Below, piece by piece: positions 33,726-45,689 of a stretch of DNA of 64,000 nt. Source of the DNA: Acorus gramineus (Eukaryota > Streptophyta > Magnoliopsida > Acorales > Acoraceae); NCBI GenBank assembly GCA_030737835.1, contig JAUJYN010000013.1:3116401-3180400 (forward strand). Direction: 5' to 3'. Below the pieces are notes generated by a model. It was given only the letters and a program-made list of their open reading frames with translations. It did not search any database and had not been told where the DNA came from. Both the position numbers and the translations under genes were made by a program. Position 1 is the first letter of the stretch; every line of letters begins with the position of its first letter.

Positions 33726-33825
33726 GAGATGACGAGGGTCAAATTAGCACCCACTATGAAGAAACCTTGATTTTGATCTTGGTTTATCACTACTGATTGA
33801 AGAAAGCTACAAGCATACTATGTTT

Positions 33826-34576
33826 GGGTGGTGCATCTTTACACGAATAATTCGATCACCGGTCTAGATGCAATGCATTCACCTAGAATTCTTGCCACTC
33901 GCATCCCTTACCCTTTGCTTCCGGAGTCCACAAAATACAACTCCGGTTGTTGCATAGTTTACATCGGCTGCGACATCAAAGATGTTTTCGTGTCTGATTA
34001 GCACTTCTTCAACAACAATAATCAACCCAATTCGAAGGAGCCATTCTCTCTTGAGGAGGCGATTGAGAGCTATTGTGATGGAGTCTATGCCTATGGACCG
34101 ATACGGGACCATCAATTGGAGTACTGAAAGGCAAGCATTGAGAGGCTGCAAAGTGCAAAGCGTGATGTTCTTGAGGTACTGATGTAGAGGAGAAAGAGAC
34201 ACCTACAAAAGAAATGATAATAATAACAATAATAATAATAATAAATAAATAATCGTAACATCCTTATTTTCAATGTGCATCAAGTATGAAGAGATCGATG
34301 ATGGAGGACCCAATGAACGGAGTGAAGAGGTTGGTGGAGTTCATGGGGCAACCGTTCTCCGTGGGGGAGGAGTGGTGGAGGAGATTTTGAAGGTGTGTAG
34401 CTTCTGAGTACATGAAGAATTTGGAAGTTAATAAGGAGGGAGAATTCCGATGTTTGAATATGAAGTTCAAGAAAAAATCATTCTTCAGACGGGGAGTGGT
34501 GGGGGATTTGATGAGGTGTCTTATGCCGGAGATGATTGAATGCCTCGACAGGATTTCTATATCGACGATGCTTTCC
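33826..34576 (+). pseudogene. Sulfotransferase pseudogene SOT-C
   Basis: Exon 2 begins abruptly at GGTGCATCTTTACACG (SOT-A residues [10 protein letters not shown]) and reads to the conserved intron 2 position at about 34176, where gaggtactgatg marks the donor. The intron with its AATAAT tract precedes exon 3 (from about 34285, KYEEIDDGG to about 34576). Stops replace VS(S)W (near 33998) and EYWKA (near 34126), exon 3 contains frameshifts, and exon 1 is missing. The intron shows it belongs with SOT-A and SOT-B. Confidence 0.88.
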
Positions 34577-34579
34577 TTT

Positions 34580-35288
34580 GGTTCTAAACCCAAGAGAGGT
34601 CATCTAACTCATGTTGAACCTAATCCGATCCCCATTTGCATAACAGTGACCTAATGCGGTCATTATGATTGTTCTTCAAATTCAAATAAATGTGACTTTG
34701 ATTCCTTTTCGTTATTGCCATATTTCCTTTTTGGTCTAAAAAGCAACTTTCAAGAGATGGACGAATGATGATCTTTTCTCTACACATCTCTCCCATGGAA
34801 AATTGTTTTTGTGTTTATAAAAGATCTAGATCCACCTATATATTATCAATACATTTCGAGCATCGACTGTATAAGAATTTAGTTCGAAGACTCCACTTGA
34901 TAGTACATCGAAAAGTCGGCGGATTCTCGATAGTTGAGCTGTATCTCGGGAACAAATCATGTCATTAAAATCCATGCGTATAGATGACATTCATTATTTA
35001 TTTCGAGTTAAATGAATTCATTTTTAGTAAATATAAAAAAATAATTAATGAAGTATATAATTCGTTATTCGTCTAACAATACATATACTTCACTCGATTT
35101 CTAACGATGTATATATAATTATATTTTGAACTGTAAAAAAATACTGAATGTAACAGCACTCTTATAGTATTTCTCGATTTTCTATGGGCGATTTGCAAGT
35201 ATAAATGTATCCTGTTGAGGACTAATAAGTCTCTCTCTCTCTCTCTCTCTCTCTATATTATATATATGGATGTATGTATAAAGCATAA

Positions 35289-35319
<31 letters not shown>

Positions 35320-35585
35320 ATTGTATATATATATATATATATATATGGATGTATGTATGTATGTATGTATAAAGCATAATCTAATTTAGTCTAATGTGTT
35401 GATCTTTTTTCCAGCGATTTAGTATACAAAGTTGGTGGTGAGACCCATCAAATTATACAAAATCAACTAATCTATTAAATACTGAACGCAATTAATTAAT
35501 TATTACTAAATAAGATTTGATAATAGTATGTAGTGGTTGCATGGTTGTTCCGGATAACAATGATTATATAATTTCATTGATTATT
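34580..35585. other. Spacer with microsatellites
   Basis: Contains the SOT-C 3' flank, then AT-rich DNA. A duplicated aataagtctctctctct unit occurs at 35226 and 35287, each followed by tatatatggatgtatg; (AT)n and (GTAT)n tracts follow. No gene recognised. Confidence 0.6.
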
Positions 35586-35589
35586 GAAC

Positions 35590-38500
35590 ACATCTTGGTA
35601 CTTATAGCTTTGGTGTAGTACAAAATTTGTATAGAATATTTTTGCCGTCTTGGGTGACATGAATACCCTCAGTGTCAATCGATAAGGGTTTTATCATAAT
35701 TATAAAGGGGGTCCCTAGGATGACACCCTGTCGAAAATCTTTAACTAGAAGGAACGATGTTTTTAAACATGATCCTTTATTACAGACATGAACTTCTGGT
35801 ATTTTATAATTAATCTTTAAGCTTTTCCCATTGGCAGTATTTATGCCATGGGTTGTTTTCTCAAAGTATCTGGAAGGGATCAATCATTCCCGAATGCAGT
35901 TCATATCAGCCTCAGTGTAAATAAGGGCCTTGTATTTGAGGGAAAAGGTTTGAATTTTTAGGAGGACTTCAACATTCCATTTTTGTTTTGTATACCTTTC
36001 GAGAGAGCTAATAAATTCTTCTTCCTCTTCAGGTTGCTCTCTAACAGATTCTTCATTATCAAAAGTAGGAGTGGGTTTTTTAAATTTTGGGATGGCTTCA
36101 AGGTATGTAACCTTGTCTCTAAGATCCTTGATTTCTCTTTTCATATCAACTTGTTCTTTTCCTAATTCCCCTATAGTCACCCTTTTGGGTTTTTCAGCTT
36201 CTAATCTTTGAATTACCTCCTTATAGGAGTATCTTTCTTTTTTATCGTCTTGAGTTTGACTAACAGGGTTTTTTTATCAGACCAATATATTTTTCTAATT
36301 GTCGTTTCTTTTCAACAGGATTCTCGATAGAGTCAATAGTATCAAGAATAAACTTTTCTTGGACTGAAAGGACCATCATACAATCTATATCGGAGGATGA
36401 ATCATAGGATTAAGGGTCACAACAGTCACAACCACAGTTTTCAGATCCAAAATTCTGTTCTTCTTCTAAGTTTTGTATAGATTCTTTATTTTTCATTTTA
36501 CTAAAGCACTTATTGGCATAATAGTCTTTCTGCTTACATTTGAAGCAAGTGGGAGGATTAGAGGTATTGGGTTTGGGGAACCGCTTTCTGGTTTTCTGAG
36601 TAAGGGTTCTATTTGATTTATAATATTGTCTCTGAAAAGGTCTTTTATTATAAACTGTTTGGTATTCCTTGTCCGAGGCTTGGAAGGACTCTTAAGGTCT
36701 TCCTTTTAATATCTAAATTGATAACAAAAATCTCCAAGTTCTTTCTTGGATGACAAATGTTGGTTTTTGAGCTGATTCTTTATCTTCAGATCGTTGCAAA
36801 GGGCCAAACCTATTAGGTTTATTTTGTATGAGTTCTCCAAATGTTATGACGGAGTAAGGGATATGTCCCCCGTATCTTGACGGAGATTGCTTCTAACTCT
36901 TTTGGCGAAGAGCTTGTGTAGTCCATAGACGATTTTTTCTTTCCAAAAGTCATTGTTGGAGTTGTCTATTCTATAAATTTGCGATAAAAACGTGTCCTTA
37001 TACCATCTAAAATCAGATAAGGTTGGACACCTAAGATTCATAAGTTGTTCTCTAATTCTGACAGCAGTGTCACTATGGCTGCCAACAAAATGTTTAAAAA
37101 TAGTGAGAACCAGTGTAGTGACAATATCGGTCTCAGGTCTCCCATAGGGATCTACTTTTACGGCTGTGTAAATAGCACGTTTTTGCTCAGGGGTAATGAA
37201 GATGTCCCACCAGCCCCTTAATTGGCCCATGAATAATGTGGTTATCATATCAGTTATATGCTTACCATTGTTACCTTGTATCCTACAGGCATTGCCATAA
37301 ATAACCATTGAATGACATAATTGGCTGATTTGATATTTAGACATGCCATCTAGATTCCATTCAACAAGAGATTTTTCATCATAGGAAGTTGTAAGAGTAA
37401 TATCATTATTTTCCTCTATTTGAACATCAACAGGAGTCGGTCTTCTATAGAAATTTTTTGTTCTCGAGGTCTGAGTTACAATCCCGAGCTTATTAACTTC
37501 AACATCGGAATAATCAAGAGAGCTTTCAGATATGTTCCCATCCTCAATGTCTCCTTGAGAGTTTTCTTCACAAGAGGACTCATCATTGAGGTTATTAATG
37601 GATAATTTTCCTAGTTTTTCAGATAATTTAAACAACAATTCTTGAGAGGGTGTTTCTTTGAACTTGATCCCTTTTTAAAGATTTTGTTGGGGAATGAATA
37701 TTGGTTTTTCAGTCCTTTTGACTATATTTTTGGATGAGGTGGCCTTAAAGCTATGCAGACCGTTGGTTTGAAGATTGTCAGGGATAAATCTTTCAGTGAG
37801 GGTTCTCTCTATTCTTTCAGTTTGGCTACTTATAGATCTCAAGGCAACATTAGTGAAATTATTTTGTTCCATAACCTGAATAAAGTATTCTGCCTTGAAG
37901 GGACTACTAGAGTCTATCCCAGCAATAGCCTTAAGAGGGCTAGCAATAATGTCAGATTTTGTGATTTTAATTTTCTCAAATGGTGGATGGATTGATTCCA
38001 CCTCTTCGTTGGTATATTTTTTACATTTGGTGGCATATTTATCAATTTTTTTCAAGAACCATAGCATGGTCCTCTTCTAGAAGATCAATAAGCATGTTAT
38101 GTAACATTGGAATATAAATGTTCTCAAACCAGTCAAAGAAATAAACGATGTTTCGTTCAAATCTCATGTGATCGTACCATTGTTCCCTAATCGGGCCTTG
38201 TTCTTCTTTAGGTATGGTGTTAAAAAACCATCTCCTTTTTTCATCATTTTTTTATGAATAAAAATCTTTTTTTATAATGTCTTTATCTATTTCATAGACA
38301 TCTTCACTTATAGTATTAAGCATGTCAGATTCGGCGGGATCATATTCAGTTGGTAATTCAGATTGGGCTTCAAAATGGTCATCAGAGACCGCAGACGCAA
38401 CCCCAATAGGTTGGCTAAAGTAGGGGTCTTGAGTCGTCAGATACTGGCTATTGGTATCTCTTTCAGAAACAGAGCGTCTCCTAAGAAGCAGGTTTTCCCT

Positions 38501-41500
38501 TCTTCTTGCTGGAGTAGTTCTAAAAGCGCTTATCCTACGAAGACCAGGATTAGAGAATCTTATCTCAATATCACCACTGGTCTTTTCAACAATCTCTTTA
38601 AGGTCCGAGTTTTTCAGGGACTTGTGAAGTTGGACATTTTCAAGGGTCCAGGAATCTGGCAGTCTGATTTCTTCCCACTTTATAGTTTTAGGGATAAAGG
38701 AGTTATTTTTAGGACTTGTCTGAAGTAAAGTAGTAACACCTTTACTGTTCGAGACTTTACTTCTTGGGGATAAGGTGTTCATAACCTTAAAATATACCCT
38801 ATAACTGAGGTTTATGTTCTCAGTGCCTTTATTAAGGGTGAATCCATTAGTCTGAATTCTTAGTACTAGAGTATCCAAGATGTTTGAATCAGATAAGGAC
38901 ACCAAGAAATTTGGAAAGGCATTGAAAAATATCGGTCCTTTACTTAAACTGGGTTCAACTACCCGAGAATAGAATTAGTAAATTTTAGATGCCTGTTGTC
39001 TTGAAGGCATACTAGGACTGCAGTATTCAAGCTTTCCTGAACTAGGGAATCTACAGATACCTGTACTAATCCAATGTGTAGATAGTGATAATGGGCTTTC
39101 GCCCTGATCCTATCTATCTCCTTTTGGGAATAAGATGGAAGTTCTCATGCCCATCAGTTAAAGGAATTGTTCTTTCAATAGTCTTCATATAGTAGTCTGT
39201 TTTAAGACTGAAAGTGTTACAACTATAAATCTCATTGAAATGGACCTTAGGGATCTTCCAATTACTGACAGATTTTTCTATATTCTCATAATTTAGTTGT
39301 TGCATATTTTTAATGGATATGGTCCTAATGGGGGGATTCGATGTTCTAGAGGTGGAGGCTTCATGCACCCATGATGTAAGGGCTCAGAAAAGATTGGCCA
39401 TGAGGGAGTGCTTAAAAATCAGTCAACGACATATTACGTCCCTAACTCTACTGTATTCAGATGAGAGTGTGGACAACACGACTTAAAAGTTTGAAGAAAC
39501 ACTGTTCACCGGCTGGTACTGTTCATAAGGCACTATTCAAGGTAACCCTTAAAACATTGACTCTGATACCACTTTTAGTTTCGGGATCAAGATTTTTTTT
39601 TTTTTTTTTACTAGAACGAAATTGAAACTAATATACAAAAATAAGATGAATACTAGAAAGACTTATTTTATTAAACATACATAAGATATTTATACAGGAC
39701 GTTAAAGTACACTACTTAGCACATAGGCTTACAGAAAGAAACTTACAATACTAGGGTTGAGAAGGATATCTCCCTCTTCTACCCTATCTTTCTATCTTAC
39801 AAAGCACTCTTGGTTTAAGGTGGATTTTTTTTTGTAGAGGGGTTTTGTAGGCTTGTGTTTTCACCGATACCCTCCATCTTCAGTCCTCCTTCCCTTTTAT
39901 AGGCTTGAGCTTGCGGATTTCAAAGGTGGTGGAATCCGTAGTTATTCTTCTTTGAGTGACTCATTGTCCTCTTCTGATGGCTTTTTCTGCTTTAAGTCAT
40001 GTCTTCCTTTTTCATTTTTGGAATGCGCTCTTGTGACTTCTTTTTGTAGAGCAATATTAAACTCGTGGGCTGCTAGTGGCGTTTGGCTTCTTCTAGTAGT
40101 AATATATATTTTATTTTATTTCTTTTTTACACAGATCCCTCAGCTGGGTTAAATTCATCTTCAGGAAAGTCTGCGGGTATGTCCTCCAACCCTTGAGAGT
40201 CGTTGTCTGTTCCTTGAGAACCATCGTTTGGCCTTTGAGAGTCATCTTCTAACCCTTGAGTCCCTCCCGGACCTTGAGAGCTTGAGGCTATTGTAGCTGG
40301 CACAGTTGCCTTTTCGCCCTTGAACATTTTAAACATGTTTTCATATGCTTTTAATTCAATGGATTCTTGCCTTAAATTTGGAAACCTTTTAGTGTATTCT
40401 CCAATAAGGGATGTCTTGATATTTTTCATAATTATCTTCTCGTGGTTTTCCATAAATTGGTAATTTACACCGAGATAAAATCTTATGGGGTCGTATTTAA
40501 CCCACCATTTCATATATATGTCCCTTTTAAGGTGAGGAGGAAACCTTTTTTCTACCTAGAAATCCCATTGAAGGATCCATGGTATCTTAGTTTGGTTATG
40601 ATATTTTAATAAATCAATATTATTTTGAGGGTTTAAGCCTTCTTCTTCCATATGCATTTGGATGTCTTCTAGTAAGTTTAACCAGTTAGCACCAAATTCT
40701 TGCCACCAAGAGTAGAACCAAGTTGGAAGCTTGGTTTGGCAGACAAAATGGATAAACTAGGAATGCTTTAAAATACAATTTTGGACTAATAGGGCATTTG
40801 TCCATGCTTTTTGGTAATCCCAATAGTTATAGTAATTGGGTTTGATCTTAGATTTTTGGAATCACCTAGAGGCATTGGGGTTTTTGTCCCAGTCTCTTAA
40901 GGTTAATATCTTTAGGATACATAATTTGGAGTATGAAATCTCTAAGGAGTTCCTGTTTTTATAGTGGTGCACAATTCTGACACTATTTGTTTCCAAAAGA
41001 ATATTTTCATAGTAATCAGGATTTTTTCCTATCATTTCAGGGATATAGAAATGATAACCAGTGCCAGAGTGGTCATCCTTCGAAAAATATATTTTAATAA
41101 GTTCTGGTACCTCCTTGTCTACTTCAGTTATCTCGATAGAGAATAGTGGGACAGAAGTTTTTAGTTCATAATTACTTTGTGGTTCTGAACTTTGAGAACC
41201 TATTTCAGCGAGAGCATATTGATTTTGACTTTCAATAAGACTCTCTTCCTTAACCTTGAGGTTGGCAGAGGGTCTTTTGCTTTCAAGTTTTAGGGTCCTT
41301 TGGGGAAGAATATTTGCCTTCTTCTTTTGGTCCATTTCCCTGCAAAAATTCATGTGAGAGATAATCAGGAAGGCTATTAAAATCTCCTTTGATGTATTCT
41401 ATGTCAAAATCATATATTCCTAATAAGGCTTGCCATCTGACAAAAATCTATTTTGATGCAAGATTTTTAACGTCCTTTTCAAGCACATATTTTACGGAGC

Positions 41501-42870
41501 TGCAATCTATTCTTAAAAGGAATTTCTGGTTTAAAATATCCCCTTGGAATTTTGTTATGCAATTAACTATAGCAAGGATCTCCTTTTTTATTGTGGAATA
41601 TTTCTTTTAGGCTTCGTTCCATGTTCCTGAAGTAAATTTTACTAATTTTTCTTTGCCATCAATTCTTTGTTTTAGTATTCCTCCATATCCTATTTCAGAG
41701 GCATCTGTTTCTATGATCTTGGGAGCATTGGGGCTTGCTATGTTTAAGCATGGCAAGTGTTTAACTTTATCCTTAATTCTTTGGACAGCATGGGTATGGT
41801 TTATAGTCCAAGGTGTGGGATTTTTCTTTAGTCTGTTAGACAAAAGTTTTCTATCAAGGGCTATATTTTTATAAAAGTCTGAGACATAGTTGAGGCAACC
41901 AAGAAACCTTTGAAGTTGCTTCTTATCCTTTATATCATCTGAAAATTTGTCTGCAAAATCTATTACCCTTTTTATGGGTATTATAGCATTTCCAGATATT
42001 TTGTATCCTAGAAATTGTACTGTGGTTTGAAAGAGTTTTACCTTCTTGGCTGACACCACTAAACCGTTTTGTTTTACTATCCTAAGAAAGATATTTAGAT
42101 GTTTCCAATGTTTATCTATATTTTCAGAAAATATCAGTACATCATCAATATAAACAATGGAAAAGGATCCATATGGATTAAATATTTCATTCATTATATT
42201 TTGAAATTCCGAAGGTGCATTTTTTAACCCAAAAGGTAAAACATTCCACTCATAATGTCCTAATGGTATTGTAATGGCAGTCTTGTATCTATCTTCTTCT
42301 TCTATTTGGATTTGTCAGAATCCTGACTTAAGGTCAAACTTAGAAAAAATTCTGGAATTATAGACCCTTTTGATGAGGTCTTGTTTATTGGGGATAGGAT
42401 ATCTAATCCACTAGAGTACTTTATTTAATGGCTTATAATTTATGACAAGCCTTGGTACTCTCCTTTTTCATTCTGCCGCTTTCTCTACATAGAAAGCCGT
42501 ACAACTCCAGGGTGAGGAGCTTTTTCGAATAAGGTTCTTTGTAAGTAGTTGGGATATTTCCTCTTTGCAGATCTTTAGGAGTCTATTATTCATCTAGATA
42601 GGCCTGGCTTTCGTGGGGACCTTTTCTTCATTAAAGTCTTTGATATATGGTAGGCTTACCACATGTTTTTTCCTATGCCAGAAAGCAGAGGGTAGGTCTG
42701 AGCAGGCCTCATTTTCAACAGTCTTTTGAAAATCAGAGACATTCTTTTGGAAAATAGGACTATTGATTTGTTCAGATGTTTTTTGAGTCCTGATTTTCTC
42801 ATAGAGTTCATTTATGAACTTTTCTTTGTATTCTAAGGCCTGCCTAAGTTGGTTGAGGAAAGATAGTTTT
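35590..42870 (-). mobile_element. Endogenous pararetrovirus fossil (Caulimoviridae, Petuvirus/Florendovirus-like)
   Basis: Minus-strand parts, in genome order from the primer site at about 39560-39572 (tggtatcagag): a movement-protein-like region (39370-38250), a coat-protein-like region (38070-36840; motif QLRGWWDIFITPEQ), a CCHC zinc-knuckle stretch near 36540, and an aspartic-protease-like end (36180-35600). On the other side of the primer site lie the reverse transcriptase and RNase H part (42700-41610; YIDDVLIFS, ETDASEIGYGG) and a second, family-specific frame (41350-40130). A TATA-like cctataaaaggg lies near 39900. The order is a circular permutation of a viral genome, as expected for integrated circular DNA. 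It is broken, with many disabling changes (more than ten), and looks old. Confidence 0.88.
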
Positions 42871-42874
42871 GATG

Positions 42875-43215
42875 TAGTAAGTAGACAAGGATGTACCAGA
42901 ACATATTAAAATATATTTTTCCAATGATGACCACTCTGGCACTGGTTATCATTTCTATATCCCTGAAATGATAAGGAAAAATCATGATTACTATGAAAAT
43001 ATCCTTTTGGAAACAATTCAAGACAATATGCATCTAAAATTTACTGATTCTATTCTCGGGATAGTTGAATCCAATTTAAATAAAGGACTGATATTTTTCA
43101 ACGCCTTTTCAAATTTCTCGGTGTCCTTATCTGATCCAAACATCTTGGTCCTTAAAGTCACCATTTCAGTGAGGATATATAAAATATGTGCCTCAACGTC
43201 ATGGAAGAGATAATG
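42875..43215 (+). mobile_element. Second endogenous pararetrovirus fragment, inverted
   Basis: On the plus strand this short stretch contains sequence homologous to the family-specific frame (motif DDHSGTGYHFYIPEMI, also at about 41080-41030 on the minus strand) next to movement-protein-like sequence (motif FFNAF..F.VSLSD, homologous to about 38900). It adjoins the main copy head to head. It is a small, rearranged piece of the same family and is broken. Confidence 0.8.
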
Positions 43216-43452
43216 AAAACGAGTAGTTTAAAATATTAAACCAGGTCACCCTCTCTAATGCTTCCTTGTGATGACCTACAATGGTGGCCCTTTATGACCT
43301 TCAGCCGAAAATGATTTTTTTTTTCTTGTCTAAGAAAATATATGCATGTCATTACGAAAAATGACGTAAATGCCTAAATATATTAGTGCATATTTTTTAT
43401 AAAAAAGTAATAAAAAAAATTATGTTTTCATACACTGTGTTAATACAATATT

Positions 43453-43770
43453 GTAGGGGCCAAAAATTACACCCTCTATAATGCTGTCATACAGATGAGT
43501 CACCACCGATTAATTTATCCTGATTGAGGTGATAATACATTATATAAATTTAAGATCAAATCCTCATTAAAGGACAATTGAATTGGTTAATTAATCCATC
43601 ATATATGTCTCTCCAAATCCATGGAGATACATACATAAAAACATGTGTTGACACATAATTTTTTATTCTTTCTTTTACTATGACTAACTTGATTGTCAGA
43701 GAGACCCGTCTTTTCTTTTTGCAGGCCGCTCTTCACAACGCCAATTGGATTCTCTCCTCTTTTGTAGTGC
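43453..43770 (+). mobile_element. LTR-like fossil fragment
   Basis: Starts TGTAGGGGCC like the stretch at 8931 and contains an AACTTGATTGTCAGAGAG motif near 43690 that parallels the CTTGAACGTCGGAGGG motif there, followed by a T-rich tract and TGCAGG. Probably a decayed solo LTR or LTR fragment. It ends against the MULE at 43779. Confidence 0.35.
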
Positions 43771-43939
43771 TGACATGTGAAAAATTAATAGCAGTCGATG
43801 TGAACACCCATTTATTATTTTAGGTCCATGAAAATTTTTAAGTTTTTTTTAGGTCTTTACGATATTGAAAAATTATTTTTAGGTCTCTTCAGCCGGATGT
43901 TGTTCAAAAATATGGAAAATGTCTTCGTCCAGTTATGTG

Positions 43940-44135
43940 AAAGTTAACAATGTACTGAGAAATGTTAACAGTGTACTTCAGATACTTAACAATGTATTTG
44001 AGAGTGTTTATAGTGTACTAAAATAATTGGGCAAGGTGCATTCTATACGAAGGTTAACAATGTACTGGGGAGTGTTAACATTGTACTAGAGATATTTAAC
44101 AATGTAGTAGAAAGTGTTAAGAGTGTACTAAAATA
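43940..44135. repeat. Subterminal tandem repeats of the MULE
   Basis: Units of about 24-26 bp of the form gttaacaatgtactngaga are repeated eight times, arranged as two larger copies of about 100 bp, each ending gtactaaaataattg. They lie just inside the terminal inverted repeat, where transposase-binding sites would be expected. Confidence 0.8.
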
Positions 44136-44289
44136 ATTGTGTGGAGTTCGGAACCTCTGTTTCAATATAACAGAGATCCTCTGTTTCAATGAATGGAAAG
44201 ACAACATGTGGCGGGGAGATCACGTGCAACCACGTGAGATTCACTTATCAGAAAAGGTGGGTGTTAACAGAGTTATGGGTTGCGCTTTA

Positions 44290-45380
44290 AAGTCGAAAAA
44301 AAAAGACTCATTCTCTCTCCTCACTCACCCTCTTCAAATCAAACAAAAAAGAGACTCCTCTCTCCTGTCTCACCCTCTCTGCAGATCCAAAAAAAAAAAA
44401 ACTCCTCTCGGGCTGATTTCGCCCCCTCCACCTCTCGACCTCTCCGCCGCCGCCGCCCCTCAAGTCCGACGCCGTCGTCGCCTCCGACTACCCCTTCCGG
44501 TGAGCATCTCAGAATAAAGACGTAGTTATTATTTGGTTTTTTTGGATGATATAGATTTTTTGTTGATATATATTTATTTTTTTTGTGGTTTCTAGATCTA
44601 ATATGTTTTGATTTTTTGTGGATTTATTTATATGTTTGTGTGTTTGTAGATTTGATCTATTTGTTTTTTTTTTCTGGAGTTATTTTTATTTTTGAAAATA
44701 GGATTTGCTTTTAGTATGATATGTATTGTGAGGATTTTTGTGGGTTTGTTGAGTTTGAGCTGGATTGTCATGGTTAGGGTAATATTTGGTCATGAATCAC
44801 TTGAAATATAAGTTGGCATGGTTGCTAGAGGCTATAGATATGGGTCGTACATTCTTTGATTTTTATTTTTTGTAGATGATGTAGATTTTTTGTGGATTGA
44901 TTTTTAGATTTTTCTGGTTTCTAGAGTATGTATTTGTTATTTTGTGATTTTTATAATATGATATTTTTTTATGAGTTATTTAATTTCATGCCAATATATA
45001 ATTATGTTTCTAATTTTGTCTTTTTCTTAAAAGGTGATTATCGATATTAATATTAATATGGAAGGAGAAAATGAGTGTATTGATGAATGTAACTATAATG
45101 GTGTGCCTGAAGTTGGTATGTCATTCGATTCCGAAGAAGTGGCGTATCGAAGTCCAATGGGATAGTGAGAAAGCGGAAATTTTGTTGTTCTAAAGAAGGG
45201 ATGGGGGTGATAAGCGAAAAGTCTTGCACCCTCAGCCGATAAAAAACAGGATGTGAGGCACATATGGTTATCATTTATTAGTCTTCTGGTGATTATAGTC
45301 TCACTAAATTTGAAGAAAACCACAATCATGATCTTATAACAATCCCTTTGCGTCATAATTATGACATAACTGATAGACGA
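44290..45380 (+). pseudogene. FAR1/FHY3-type (MULE-derived) gene remnant with 5' UTR intron
   Basis: A pyrimidine-rich, then GC-rich leader (44310-44500) ends at a donor-like ccg/gtgagc near 44500; an acceptor-like run ttttcttaaaag precedes gtgattatcg near 45036. The ATG at 45051 opens MEGENECIDECNYNGVPEVG and then MSFDSEEVAYRS, as in FAR1-related proteins (VPEVGMEFDSEEEAY). After an internal loss and a stop, other frames give VRKRKFCCSKEG and LTKFEENHNHDL, the rest of the FAR1 zinc-binding domain. FAR1 proteins are domesticated or still mobile MULE transposases. Only the N-terminal domain remains. Confidence 0.7.
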
Positions 45381-45483
45381 AACTACCTCTCATTGAAGTT
45401 GACCAACTTGGGAAATCATGCATGTGGGTGCAGAGCTTGTACTACCTCTCTTCGAAGAGGTGGTCAACAGTAGAGTGGAATGG

Positions 45484-45684
45484 TCATCCAGAAACTCGAT
45501 CTCTTCTGTCAGAGAACCAACTAAGTTGGCACTTGAACTCGACATACTTGGTAATGAATTGATTGACCTCCTCTAGATTTTGGAAGCCCCTAAATACTGG
45601 ATCCGAAAAACCATGTATTTGTGCTTTGCATTCAGGCCAACTCGTATACACACCCGGGATTCTGCCTATTGCTACTGCATAATA
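45484..45684 (-). pseudogene. RNase H1 N-terminal (RNA:DNA hybrid-binding, viroplasmin-type) domain fragment
   Basis: The minus-strand open frame starts MARFRYYAVAIGRIPGVYTS and continues WPECKAQIHGFSDPVF and GFQNLEEVNQFI. This follows the 45-residue hybrid-binding domain of eukaryotic RNase H1 (YAVxxGRxPGIYxSWxECxxQVxGFxxAxFKxFxTxxEA). It is 67 aa with no RNase H catalytic domain nearby. Many plant transposon-borne genes carry this domain, so it may be captured cargo of the MULE or part of a nested element. It is shown as a fragment because no continuation was found. Confidence 0.65.
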
Positions 45685-45689
45685 TCTAA

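Noticed and set aside
33845-34202. Minus-strand open frame across SOT-C exon 2
   Set aside because: Same antisense shadow as is seen in SOT-A and SOT-E; the sense strand carries the recognisable protein.
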